Made by a program: the position numbers and the translations under genes. Of a stretch of 64,000 bases of DNA, positions 15,174 through 23,537 are shown piece by piece. Below the pieces are notes generated by a model. It saw nothing but the letters and a program-made list of their open reading frames with translations, was not told the DNA's origin and did no database searches. The number at the start of each line of letters is the position of its first letter. The first letter of the stretch is position 1. Source of the DNA: Sphingomonas sp. PP-F2F-A104-K0414 (GTDB taxonomy: Bacteria > Pseudomonadota > Alphaproteobacteria > Sphingomonadales > Sphingomonadaceae); contig NZ_SLYD01000003.1 of the NCBI RefSeq assembly GCF_004340945.1, forward strand, positions 535,816 to 599,815. The letters are read 5' to 3'.

Positions 15174-15953
15174 ATGGTCAAATTTACCGCAGCAGCCATC
15201 GTGACGCGCTTCAAGGCCGCGTCCGTGACCGCCACATCATCCGTTTTCCGCCGGGTTGCCGGTGCCGCCGCAATGATCGCGCTATCCGGCTTCGGCGTTG
15301 TCGCCCAGGCACAGGTCGCCACGTCGACCAACGGCGCGAAGTTGCACCATGTCGCAGCCACGGGTGGCCCGATGATCGCCGCCAACACCGAGGAAGCCAC
15401 CGCCGATCTCCGCGCGGACGCGCAGTTCCGCACGCTGTTCCAGACATGGAAGAAGCTCGACGCGACCCAGCAGGGCGTCATCGCGATCCCGTCGGTCCAG
15501 CCGGTCCACTCGCTGTCCTTCACCAGCAATTTCGGGATCCGCTCGGATCCGTTCCGCGGCACCGCGGCGATGCATGCCGGCGTCGATATTCCCGGCCCGG
15601 TCGGCACGCCGATCTACGCTACCGCCGACGGCATCATCGCGCACGCGGGTCGCCAGGGCGGCTATGGCAACATGGTCGAGATCAGCCACGGCAAGGGCAT
15701 CGCGACGCGCTACGGTCATCTCTCGAAGATCCTCGTCGCCGACAACGCCCGCGTCACCCGCGGCCAGTTGATCGCGCTGATGGGCTCGACCGGCCGCTCG
15801 ACCGGTTCGCATCTCCACTATGAAGTCCGCATCGACGGGCACGCGGTCAACCCGGTCCCGTTCCTGACCACCGCCGATTACCTGCTCGCCGCCCAGGACC
15901 GCTCGGTCAACGCGATCCCCGTCTCAACCGGCGGCCCCGCCGCACAGGACTAA
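15174..15953 (+). CDS. M23 family metallopeptidase (LytM domain)
   Basis: This 259-residue exported protein has an N-terminal hydrophobic signal (about 28-46, ending VVAQAQ). The LytM peptidase domain spans about 118-235 with zinc ligands H134 and D138 (MHAGVDIPGP), the YGHLS segment at 180-184 and the SHLHYE motif with H213/H215, all intact. Such enzymes cut peptidoglycan cross-links. The start ATG at 15174 is chosen because a signal peptide follows and GGGG lies at 15167; a longer frame from 15081 is less likely. It stands alone between a terminator and a repeat cluster. Confidence 0.9.
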   Translation: MVKFTAAAIVTRFKAASVTATSSVFRRVAGAAAMIALSGFGVVAQAQVATSTNGAKLHHVAATGGPMIAANTEEATADLRADAQFRTLFQTWKKLDATQQGVIAIPSVQPVHSLSFTSNFGIRSDPFRGTAAMHAGVDIPGPVGTPIYATADGIIAHAGRQGGYGNMVEISHGKGIATRYGHLSKILVADNARVTRGQLIALMGSTGRSTGSHLHYEVRIDGHAVNPVPFLTTADYLLAAQDRSVNAIPVSTGGPAAQD

Positions 15954-16305
15954 TGCGGACGCAGGCGCACGCGACGATATAGGCCACACCCCGTCATCCC
16001 GGCGAAAGCCGGGACCTCGACCCACGGGGACGGACTATCGTCCAGCACCCCCGTCATCCCAGCGAAAGCTGGGATCTCCCTCCCCAAGGACGGACCATCA
16101 GCATGAGATCCGAGCTTTCGCTGGGATGACGGGCGAGGCAGCGGTGACGGGTGAGGCAGCGGTGACGGTTCCACGGACGGCGGCGGTCCTACAGGAAGAG
16201 GGCGGTCCCCCCAGGCGAGGCCGCAGTTTCACGGGCGAGGTGCAGGCCCACACCCCCGCAAACCCCGAGGTTGCCGCAAGTTACTCGACCTCCTATCTCC
16301 AAGCC
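15954..16305. repeat. Repeat cluster before the Fe-S carrier gene (family E plus 18-bp direct repeat)
   Basis: These 352 bases hold no gene. At about 15990-16130 there are three arms of a GTCATCCC(G/A)GCGAAAGC repeat, two direct and one inverted, which can fold into alternative hairpins. Directly after are two copies of an 18-base unit TGACGGG(C/T)GAGGCAGCGG (16127-16144 and 16145-16162) plus a partial third. Open frames through this region give only low-complexity peptides. Confidence 0.75.
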
Positions 16306-16644
16306 ATGGCAACGCTGGTTCAAGACATCATCCTCACCCCCTCCGCAGCGGCGCGCGTCGCGGCGATCGCCATCAAGCAGGGGAAGCCGGCGATCCTGCG
16401 TCTGTCGGTCGACGGCGGCGGCTGTTCGGGGTTCCAGTACAAGTTCGGGTTCGCCGACTCGGTCGAATCCGACGACGTGATTGCCGAGCATGACGGCGTG
16501 AAGCTCGTCGTCGACAGCGTCAGCATCGACCTCGTCCGCGGCTGCGCGGTCGATTACGTCGAGTCGCTCGCCGGCGCCGCGTTCAAGGTCGAGAACCCCA
16601 ACGCCGCCTCGGGTTGCGGCTGCGGCTCCAGCTTTTCGGTCTGA
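16306..16644 (+). CDS. erpA: A-type iron-sulfur carrier (HesB/IscA/ErpA family)
   Basis: This 112-residue protein carries the three A-type carrier cysteines: C40 in DGGGCSGFQYKF and the GCGCG pair (C104, C106) near the C-terminus. It delivers Fe-S clusters to apo-proteins. The internal SVSIDLVRGCAVDYVE block is typical of ErpA-like members. The ATG at 16306 is chosen over a frame beginning at 16126 because that extension reads through the direct repeats. It sits just before xth with 6 bases between. Assignment to ErpA rather than IscA rests on family resemblance and the absence of isc genes nearby. Confidence 0.88.
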   Translation: MATLVQDIILTPSAAARVAAIAIKQGKPAILRLSVDGGGCSGFQYKFGFADSVESDDVIAEHDGVKLVVDSVSIDLVRGCAVDYVESLAGAAFKVENPNAASGCGCGSSFSV

Positions 16645-16650
16645 CGGTCC

Positions 16651-17421
16651 ATGAAAATCGTCACGTACAACGTCAACGGCATCAAGGCGCGGTTGCCGCG
16701 GTTGATAGAGTATCTCGTCGAGGCGCAGCCCGACATCGTCTGCCTTCAGGAGCTCAAGTCGAGCGACGACACTTTCCCGATCGCCGATATCGAAGCGGTC
16801 GGCTACGGCGCGGTGTGGCACGGCCAGAAGGCCTGGAACGGCGTCGCGATCCTCGCGAAAAGCGGCACGCCGGTGGTCCGCCAGCGCGGCCTCGACGGCG
16901 AACCCGAGGACGACCACAGCCGCTATATCGAAGCGGAAATAGATGGCCTGATCGTCGCTGCGTTGTATCTCCCCAACGGCAACCCGCAACCGGGGCCCAA
17001 ATTCGACTACAAACTCCGCTGGATGGACCGCCTCGCCGACCGCGCACGCGTAATCTTGGCTGAAGAAAAGCCAGCGATCCTCGCAGGCGATTACAACGTC
17101 ATCGCCAATGACGACGACACCTTCTCCGTCCGCGCGATGCAGGACGATGCGCTGATGCAACCCGAAAGCCGCGAGCATTACCGCGCGCTCGTCGCGCAGG
17201 GCTGGACCGACGCGCTTCGCACGCAATTCCCCAAGGGCGGCGTCTGGACGTTCTGGGATTACCAGGCCGGCGCGTGGCAGCGTGATGCCGGGTTCCGCAT
17301 CGATCACCTGTTGCTCAGCCCGCAGGCTGCCGACCGGATGATCGATGCCGGCGTCGACAAGGCCTATCGCGGCCGTGAAAAGGCCAGCGACCATGCACCG
17401 ACATGGGTCCGGTTGCGATGA
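16651..17421 (+). CDS. xth: Exodeoxyribonuclease III
   Basis: This 256-residue AP endonuclease/3'-5' exonuclease of base excision repair shows all metal and phosphate contacts of the family: TYNVNGIKARL at the start, CLQELKSSDDTFP near 31, LAGDYNVIAND near 146 and the final SDHAPTWVRL. It starts 6 bases after the Fe-S carrier gene. Its stop overlaps the ATG of the next gene (ATGA), so these genes probably share a transcript. Confidence 0.96.
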   Translation: MKIVTYNVNGIKARLPRLIEYLVEAQPDIVCLQELKSSDDTFPIADIEAVGYGAVWHGQKAWNGVAILAKSGTPVVRQRGLDGEPEDDHSRYIEAEIDGLIVAALYLPNGNPQPGPKFDYKLRWMDRLADRARVILAEEKPAILAGDYNVIANDDDTFSVRAMQDDALMQPESREHYRALVAQGWTDALRTQFPKGGVWTFWDYQAGAWQRDAGFRIDHLLLSPQAADRMIDAGVDKAYRGREKASDHAPTWVRLR

Positions 17422-18212
17422 AGGCGCTATCGGTCGCTCTGCTGTCGTTCGCGGCACTGTATGCGACCAGCGCCAGCGCGCAGGACCGCGAATATTGCCC
17501 TGAGCGGCCCGGGCTCGACACGCCCGCCTGCACGATCGCGCCGGGCAAGATTTCGGTCGAGACGTCGATCGCAGACTGGACGCGCGACGATCAGCACGGT
17601 TCGCGCGAGGACGACATCCTGTTCGGCGACACGCTGGTCCGCGTCGGCGTGAGCGATACGATCGAGGCGCGGATCGGCTGGACGCCGTTCGGGCATGACC
17701 GAAAACGCGACTCGACGGGCGTCGATACGGTCAACGGGGTCGGCGACGTGTCGCTCGGAATGAAGGCGAACCTGCTCAATCCGGATGGCTCGGGAGTGTC
17801 GGTGTCGGTGCTGCCGTTCGTGACGCTGCCGGTCGGACGGTCTTCGATCGGTGCAGGCGACTGGGGTGCGGGGTTTCTTGTGCCGCTGACCTACGAACTG
17901 TCGGACACGGTCTCGCTCGATCTGACACCGGAGATCGACGCGGCAGTCGATCAGGACGGCAATGGCCGGCATCTGGCCTACAGCTCAACCGCGGGCCTGG
18001 CGTTCAAGGTCGCGAAGGATTTCACGCTTACCGGCGAAGTGCAGGCATTGCGCGACAACGATCCCGACCAGCACGCGACGCAGGCGCTCGCCGCGCTGTC
18101 GCTGGCGTGGATGGCGAATGACGATCTCCAGCTCGACATCCTCGGCGCGGCGGGGCTCAACGACGACACCCCGGATGCGCGGGTGTATGCCGGAATATCG
18201 CGGCGGTTCTAG
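17418..18212 (+). CDS. Outer-membrane beta-barrel protein (phenol MetA-like transporter family)
   Basis: This 264-residue protein has a clear signal peptide (MKALSVALLSFAALYATSASAQ). Alternating beta strands fill the rest of the protein and it ends with an aromatic C-terminal strand (VYAGISRRF) typical of outer-membrane barrels. The blocks NGVGDVSLGMKANLL and LPFVTLPVGRSS match proteins annotated as putative MetA-pathway or transporter proteins; the substrate is unknown. The ATG overlaps the xth stop by four bases. The next small gene follows with no gap. Confidence 0.75.
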   Translation: MKALSVALLSFAALYATSASAQDREYCPERPGLDTPACTIAPGKISVETSIADWTRDDQHGSREDDILFGDTLVRVGVSDTIEARIGWTPFGHDRKRDSTGVDTVNGVGDVSLGMKANLLNPDGSGVSVSVLPFVTLPVGRSSIGAGDWGAGFLVPLTYELSDTVSLDLTPEIDAAVDQDGNGRHLAYSSTAGLAFKVAKDFTLTGEVQALRDNDPDQHATQALAALSLAWMANDDLQLDILGAAGLNDDTPDARVYAGISRRF

Positions 18213-18539
18213 ATGCTGGCCGGCCTGTTCCTGCTCCAAGCGGTAGCCGGGCCGCCGCTTCCGCCGGAACTGCGCAAGCGCGTCGCGCGTGCGACGATGC
18301 CGTGTCCGGTGCACACCGATCCCGATGGTGAGATCGTCGTCTGCGCGCGACCGACCGACCAGCGGCTCGCCAAGCTTCCCGAGCCGGTCCAGCCACCGCC
18401 CTTCGATCCGCTGTCGTTCCGCCTGCCCGGGGGCGGCAAGGGCAACGTCCACGCGATTCGTACCGAACTGCCCGGTGCGGTCGGGCAGGGGGGCGCGGTA
18501 ACGCTGAAGATGCCGTTCGGCAGGGGGAAGCGGGAGTAG
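18213..18539 (+). CDS. Conserved hypothetical exported protein
   Basis: This 108-residue protein begins with a short hydrophobic segment (MLAGLFLLQAVAG). It has a CPVHTDPDGEIVVCARP block, where a Cys pair frames an acidic turn, and a proline-rich middle (PVQPPPFDPLSF). I do not recognise a named family; similar short proteins with a VVC(A/G)R motif occur in sphingomonads. The start ATG abuts the TAG of the upstream gene, so it is read as the last gene of the xth transcript. Confidence 0.6.
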   Translation: MLAGLFLLQAVAGPPLPPELRKRVARATMPCPVHTDPDGEIVVCARPTDQRLAKLPEPVQPPPFDPLSFRLPGGGKGNVHAIRTELPGAVGQGGAVTLKMPFGRGKRE

Positions 18540-18550
18540 CGCGTACACCC

Positions 18551-18642
18551 CCTTCCGTCATCCTGACGAAAGTCAGGACCTAGAGCCAAACGGGGCAGTG
18601 TTCGGTACCATGGGTCCTGACTTTCGTCAGGATGACGGAAGG
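18551..18642. repeat. Family D 30-bp perfect inverted repeat
   Basis: Perfect 30-base arms (18551-18580 and 18613-18642, core ATCCTGACGAAAGTCAGGA, each arm itself palindromic) are separated by 32 bases. It lies between convergent genes, so it could terminate both. A second copy is at 47338-47430. Confidence 0.85.
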
Positions 18643-18657
18643 TGAGGTGCAGCCCCC

Positions 18658-19809
18658 CTACAGTGTCCGTTCGTACACCTGATACACCTTGTTCACCCGG
18701 CTCTCGATCGTCTCGGCGATCGAGCGCATCCCCTGGTTGTCGTCGAGGATCCAGCCGATCTCGGCCCGGCTCGCACCATAATTCGCGACCGATGCACGGC
18801 GGATATACTCGATCATCATGAAGGCTAGCTGGCTCGCCATCCGCGACGCCTGAAGTTCCTTCACCACCCCCATCAGCGGCACGCGTACCGTCCGCACCTT
18901 GGGTTTGCGCAACCACCACAAGAGTTTGGCCCAGCCGAACGGGAGCAGGCTGCCGTTCAGCGGCTTGATCGCCTCGTTCAGGTCGGGAAGCGTGATCATG
19001 AACGCGACCGGCTTGCCGTCCAGTTCGGCGATGCGGATCAGGTCGTTGAAGACGATCGGCTTCAGCTTCACGCCGACGTCCTTGATCTCGGGCGGGGTGA
19101 GCGGCACGAACCCCCAATTGTCCTTCCACGCATCGTTGAGGATCGCGAGGATGATGGCCGCCTCCTCCTCGAACTTGGTCTTGTCGACGTTGCGAACGGT
19201 GATCCGCGCGTTCTTCTCGCCCGACTTGATGATGCGTTGGACGATCGGCGGGAACTGCTTCGTGACGTCGACCTCATAGGTCATCAGCTGCTTGATCGGG
19301 CGATACTGCACCCATTCGATCCAGCCGCGATATTCGCGCTTGGCGTGGCCCATCATGATCGTCGGCGGATGATCGTAACCGTCGATCAGCAGCCCCGGCT
19401 CCTCCCAGATCGACATGCTGATCGGCCCCATCGCGCGCGTCATGCCCTGTTCGCGCAGCCACGCTTCGGCGCGCGCGAGCAGCGCCTGGAAGATGTCCTG
19501 CCGCTCCGCCTCCATCAGCCCCCATTGGCCGACGCCGGGGCCGAAGCCCTGTTCGGGCGGCATCGTCAGCGCTAGCGTATCGATATGCGCGGAGATGCGC
19601 CCGACCACGCGGCCATCCTCCTCGGCGAGGAACAATTGCGCCTTGGCATGGCTGAACCAGCCATTCTTCTCAGGCGTGATCAGCCCCAGCGCCTCGGACT
19701 TCAGCGGCGGGACCCAGTTGGGATCGTCCGCGTAGAGGCGAAACGGCAGGTCGATGAAGATCTTCCGGTCTTTCTTCGTCTCGACCGGACGGATCGTAAG
19801 CTTGGCCAT
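18658..19809 (-). CDS. GNAT-like acyltransferase family protein
   Basis: This is a 383-residue cytosolic protein. The N-terminal half has DLPFRLYADDPNWVPPL, FLAEEDGRVVGRISAHID and a GPISMSIWEEPGLLIDG block, a set seen in a widespread proteobacterial family annotated as GNAT or N-acetyltransferase. The C-terminal half repeats an acetyltransferase-like fold (RIAELDGKPVAFMITLPDLNE split around 285, then EIGWILDDNQGM). The substrate is unknown. The ATG at 19809 is chosen over 19872, as the extra 21 residues are basic and unlike the family. It is divergent from the desaturase gene. Confidence 0.7.
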   Translation of the reverse strand: MAKLTIRPVETKKDRKIFIDLPFRLYADDPNWVPPLKSEALGLITPEKNGWFSHAKAQLFLAEEDGRVVGRISAHIDTLALTMPPEQGFGPGVGQWGLMEAERQDIFQALLARAEAWLREQGMTRAMGPISMSIWEEPGLLIDGYDHPPTIMMGHAKREYRGWIEWVQYRPIKQLMTYEVDVTKQFPPIVQRIIKSGEKNARITVRNVDKTKFEEEAAIILAILNDAWKDNWGFVPLTPPEIKDVGVKLKPIVFNDLIRIAELDGKPVAFMITLPDLNEAIKPLNGSLLPFGWAKLLWWLRKPKVRTVRVPLMGVVKELQASRMASQLAFMMIEYIRRASVANYGASRAEIGWILDDNQGMRSIAETIESRVNKVYQVYERTL

Positions 19810-19970
19810 GTGTCGTTCCCGAAAGCGCAGTCGAGCGTGTCTAGCCAGCGATGCCGACAAAGGCGAGTACATGCGTTATCGGTCTTGCCTGTCACGGTGA
19901 TCGCGTTTCCTCCGCGGGTGGGCAGGCCGACAACCTGTAAATGCCACGCTGCAGCCATTATCTTCGGGCA

Positions 19971-21071
19971 ATGGATATGCCCATGGACACATCGCTCAGC
20001 CTCGCCCGCGGCACGGCCGCTCCCGTTCCGCCGGCCGGCGTCGTGCGCGTTGCCGATGACAAGGCGATGCTGCGTGCCGCCGCCGACCTGACGCGCGACC
20101 TCGTGAAGCCGCGGCCCGCGGTGTATTGGGGTGACCTGATCGCGTCGATGGTGCTGGGCTATGGCGCGCTGTTCGTAGCGGCAACGAGCGACTCGACGGC
20201 GGTCGCGGTGATCGGCGCGATCGTGTCCGTGCTCTGCTTGTATCGCGGGCTGAGCTTCATCCACGAAGTCAGCCACATGAAGCATGCGTCGGTGCCGAAC
20301 TTCCGGCTCGGCTGGAACATTCTGGTCGGCGTGCCGATGATGACGCCGTCGTTCATGTATGAGGGCGTGCACAACCTCCACCATGCCAAGACGCGTTATG
20401 GCACGGTCGAAGATCCCGAATATCTGCCGCTCGCGCTGATGAAGCCGTGGACGTTGCCGCTGTTCATCGTCGTGTCCGCACTGGCGCCAATCGCGCTGAT
20501 TGTCCGGTTCGCGATCCTGTCGCCGTTGTCGCTGCTGTCGCCGAAGCTGCGGACGATGATCGTCGAGCGCTATTCGGCGCTTGCGATCAACCCTCAGTTC
20601 CGCCGTCGCGCGCCCGAGGGCGAGGCGAAGACCTATTGGAACCGCCTCGAGATCGCGGCGAGCCTGTGGGCGATCACGCTGATCGCAATTACGGTGACGG
20701 GCGTGCTGCCTTTGCGTGCGTTCCTGACGATCCTCGGCGTGGCGTCGGCGTTCGCAGTGCTCAACCAGGTCCGCACCTTGGTGGCGCATCTTTGGGAGAA
20801 TGACGGCGAGCCGATGACGGTGACCGCGCAGTATCTCGACACGGTCAACGTGCCGCCGCCGGCGTTGCTGCCCGCGCTGTGGGCGCCTGTCGGTCTGCGC
20901 TATCATGCGCTGCATCACCTGCTACCAGGACTGCCATATCACGCGCTCGGTGAGGCACATCGGCGGATTTCGGCGGAGCTGGATGCGATGTCGCCGTATC
21001 ACAAGGCGAGCTATCCGGGACTGCCGGGGCTGGTGAGCAAGATCGCCCGCAGCACGATGGTTAGGCGCTAG
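19971..21071 (+). CDS. Membrane fatty acid desaturase
   Basis: This 366-residue integral membrane enzyme has the three histidine boxes of the desaturase/hydroxylase superfamily: HEVSH at 98-102, HNLHH at 134-138 and HALHH near 311. These bind the di-iron centre. Hydrophobic segments lie at about 55-95, 160-185 and 235-262. The product could be a fatty acyl, sphingoid or carotenoid-like desaturation; sequence alone does not decide. ATGs at 19971, 19977 and 19983 are all possible. It is convergent with lptG across a family B repeat. Confidence 0.82.
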   Translation: MDMPMDTSLSLARGTAAPVPPAGVVRVADDKAMLRAAADLTRDLVKPRPAVYWGDLIASMVLGYGALFVAATSDSTAVAVIGAIVSVLCLYRGLSFIHEVSHMKHASVPNFRLGWNILVGVPMMTPSFMYEGVHNLHHAKTRYGTVEDPEYLPLALMKPWTLPLFIVVSALAPIALIVRFAILSPLSLLSPKLRTMIVERYSALAINPQFRRRAPEGEAKTYWNRLEIAASLWAITLIAITVTGVLPLRAFLTILGVASAFAVLNQVRTLVAHLWENDGEPMTVTAQYLDTVNVPPPALLPALWAPVGLRYHALHHLLPGLPYHALGEAHRRISAELDAMSPYHKASYPGLPGLVSKIARSTMVRR

Positions 21072-21082
21072 GAGAAAGTGTG

Positions 21083-21138
21083 TGTTCCCCCGCGGAGGCG
21101 GGGGTCCAGACTGGGCTCCCGCCTTCGCGGGGGAACAA
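21083..21138. repeat. Family B 56-bp palindromic repeat, copy 1
   Basis: TGTTC at one end and GAACAA at the other enclose two inverted GC arms (CCGCGGAGGCGGG / CCCGCCTTCGCGG) around CCAGACTGGG. It fills most of the gap between the convergent desaturase and lptG genes. Full-length 56-bp copies also lie at 28213, 34010, 39464 and, inside dnaE, at 42730. Confidence 0.9.
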
Positions 21139-21148
21139 GGTCTTCGGT

Positions 21149-22246
21149 TTATTCCTCGGACCGTATCAGCACAGCTTCCCCGATAAGGAAGAACAGCAGG
21201 AACGGCGCCCACGCGGCGAGAAACGGTGGATAGGCGCCAAGATTCCCCATCGCCAACGCAAAATTATCTGCGACGAAGAACGCAAACCCTAGTCCCATCC
21301 CGATCACCGCGCGCACGAACAGCTTGCCCGATCGCGCGATACCGAACGCCGCGACCGCTCCCAGCAACGGCATCAACACCGACGACAGCGGCCCTGACAG
21401 CTTGTGCCATAGCGAGCCCTCGAGCGCCTTGGTCGGGCGTCCGGCATCGGACAGGTCGCCGATCGCCGCCTTCAATGCGCCGAACGACAACCCATCCGCA
21501 TCGACGCTCGCCAGCGTGAACTGATCCGGCCGTACGTCCTTCGCGATCACGATCGAGCCGAGGTTGGTAACGGTACCGCGCGCCACATCGAACCGCGTCG
21601 CAGGTTCGACCAGCCAGCCACCACCGGCGCGCTTGCCGTGATCGGCACGCAGGATCGCGACGAGGTTGCCACCGGTACGATCGTACAGCGTGATCCCACC
21701 CAGCCGCGTCGCATCGCCGCGCCCGCGGATCTGATTGACCTCGATCAGATCGTCGCCATCGCGCACCCACACGTTGGCGCGGTCGCCGCGGTCGATCGGC
21801 AGCTTGCCGTAATTCACCTTCTGCCACTGGTTCAGCGTCGCGGTGGAGCGCGCCACGACCCGGTCGTTGAACGCGAAACTGATCACCGCCACCCCGAGGC
21901 TCGCGACCAGCAGCGGCGCGAGCACCTGATGCGCAGACAGTCCCGAACCCTTCAGCGCGACGATCTCGCTATTCTGGTTCATCGTGATCAGCGTCAGGAT
22001 CGTCCCCAGCAGCACCGAAAAGGGCAGGAACCGCGACACGATCTGCGGCACGCGCAGCGCGACATATTGCCAGACCTGCGCATCGCCATTGCCGGGATAG
22101 GCAAGGATATCGCCCGACTCGCTCAGGAGGTCGAGCGCCTGGAGCACCAGCACCAACGCGGCCAGCACGGCGAACGTCCGCACCAGGAACATCCGTCCCA
22201 TGTAGATCGCGACCGTGCGCGACGGGAAGAAGCTGACGGTTTTCAT
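21149..22246 (-). CDS. lptG: LPS-type export ABC permease LptG
   Basis: This 365-residue permease belongs to the LptB2FG complex that extracts the outer-leaflet lipid from the inner membrane. N-terminal helices (GRMFLVRTFAVLAALVLVLQ) and the PQIVSRFLPFSVLLGTILTL segment, a periplasmic beta-jellyroll region (about 100-255), and C-terminal helices ending FLLFFLIGEAVLIR match the family. The ATG overlaps the lptF stop (ATGA). A longer frame reaching 23302 is only the out-of-frame shadow of lptF. In a sphingomonad the cargo may be glycosphingolipid; that is inference. Confidence 0.93.
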   Translation of the reverse strand: MKTVSFFPSRTVAIYMGRMFLVRTFAVLAALVLVLQALDLLSESGDILAYPGNGDAQVWQYVALRVPQIVSRFLPFSVLLGTILTLITMNQNSEIVALKGSGLSAHQVLAPLLVASLGVAVISFAFNDRVVARSTATLNQWQKVNYGKLPIDRGDRANVWVRDGDDLIEVNQIRGRGDATRLGGITLYDRTGGNLVAILRADHGKRAGGGWLVEPATRFDVARGTVTNLGSIVIAKDVRPDQFTLASVDADGLSFGALKAAIGDLSDAGRPTKALEGSLWHKLSGPLSSVLMPLLGAVAAFGIARSGKLFVRAVIGMGLGFAFFVADNFALAMGNLGAYPPFLAAWAPFLLFFLIGEAVLIRSEE

Positions 22247-23448
22247 GCGGTCTTGCTCGTCTGCGACTTGGGCCGGAAGCCCGGAATGCGCTTGGTGATC
22301 GCCTTGAACGTCTTCGAGAACACGCGTTCGAGCGCACCGATCGGTTGCCCGCCTGGCACATAGGCGATGGTGTAATACATCCACAGGATCAGCCCGGCGA
22401 AGATCGTGAACGGCACCCACAGCGCGATGATCGGGTCGATCCGGCCAAGCTCGCCGACGTCCGCGGCATACTGGTTCACCTTGTGATAGGTGACGATCAT
22501 CACGATCGACAGGAACACGCCCAGCGCGGACGAAGATCGCTTCGGCGGCACGCCAAGCGCTAGCGCGAGCAGCGGCAACAGGAACATCGTCGCGACCTCG
22601 GCGAGGCGGAAATGGAATTCCGACCGGCTGCCGTCGCGTTGCTCCAGCGTCGCGCCGCGCTGACCCTGTTTGGCCAGTTCGGGCAGCGTATATTCGAGAT
22701 TGCGACCGCCGCGGCTGCGGAAGCTCTCGAACTTGGGCAGGTTGATCGGCAGATCGTGGCTGGTGAAGGTCAGCACGCGCGGCGTCTTGAACTCGGGCTT
22801 GTCGTGGACGAGCGTGCCGTTGGCGAGGCGGAAGATGATGACGTTGGGATCGTCGGTCGCCAGGAACTTGCCCTTCTCCGCGGTGACGCCCAGCCAGTCG
22901 CCAGTCTGGGTCGATGCATGGACGAAGATGCCAGACAGCTCGCGGCCCTTGTCCTTGCTCTCCTCGATCCGCAGCGTCATCCGCTGGCCGAGATTGGTGA
23001 ACTCGCCGACTTTGATCGATGCGCCGAGCGCACCCGTGCGCAGCTCGAACCGCAGGCCCTCGTAATAATAGCGGGCGATCGGCTGGACATAGCCGACGAT
23101 CGCGAGGTTCAGCAGCGCCAGCGCGATCGTGTACATGTACGGGACGCGCAGCAGCCGATTGTAGCTCATGCCGACGCCACGCAGCACGTCCAGCTCGGAC
23201 GAGGTCGACAGCCGCCGGAACGCGAGCAGGATGCCGAGCATCAGCCCGATCGGGATGCCAAGCCCCAGATATTCGGGCAGCAGATTGGCGAGCATCCGCC
23301 ACACGACGCTGATCGGGCCGCCTTGCGTCGCCACGAAATTGAACAGCCCGAGCATGCGATCGAGCACGAACAGCATGACGGCGATCAGCAGCGTCGAGAA
23401 CAGCGGCACCGCGATCAGCCGGGCCATGTAGCGGTCGATGGATTTCAT
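22243..23448 (-). CDS. lptF: LPS-type export ABC permease LptF
   Basis: This 401-residue partner of LptG begins MKSIDRYMARLIAVPLFSTL with a membrane helix. It has the LLPEYLGLGIPIGLMLGILLAF helix pair, the LDVLRGVGMSYNRLL coupling segment, a periplasmic domain and three C-terminal helices. The ATG at 23448 fits the family start; 16 residues upstream are rejected. The order lptF-lptG with four-base overlap is standard. The hybrid kinase gene ends 89 bases upstream on the same strand. Confidence 0.93.
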   Translation of the reverse strand: MKSIDRYMARLIAVPLFSTLLIAVMLFVLDRMLGLFNFVATQGGPISVVWRMLANLLPEYLGLGIPIGLMLGILLAFRRLSTSSELDVLRGVGMSYNRLLRVPYMYTIALALLNLAIVGYVQPIARYYYEGLRFELRTGALGASIKVGEFTNLGQRMTLRIEESKDKGRELSGIFVHASTQTGDWLGVTAEKGKFLATDDPNVIIFRLANGTLVHDKPEFKTPRVLTFTSHDLPINLPKFESFRSRGGRNLEYTLPELAKQGQRGATLEQRDGSRSEFHFRLAEVATMFLLPLLALALGVPPKRSSSALGVFLSIVMIVTYHKVNQYAADVGELGRIDPIIALWVPFTIFAGLILWMYYTIAYVPGGQPIGALERVFSKTFKAITKRIPGFRPKSQTSKTA

Positions 23449-23537
23449 GCGCGGGTTGGGCTCGGTATGCTGGGTCGCGCGGGTATAGGGGCGCACGCGC
23501 TAGGCGTCATCCTCAATCGCAACGCATCAATGAACGA

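Noticed and set aside
21149..23302. A 717-codon minus-strand frame covering lptG and most of lptF.
   Set aside because: Only the lptG part has family sequence; the upstream part is the out-of-frame image of lptF, which has its own start and a four-base overlap.
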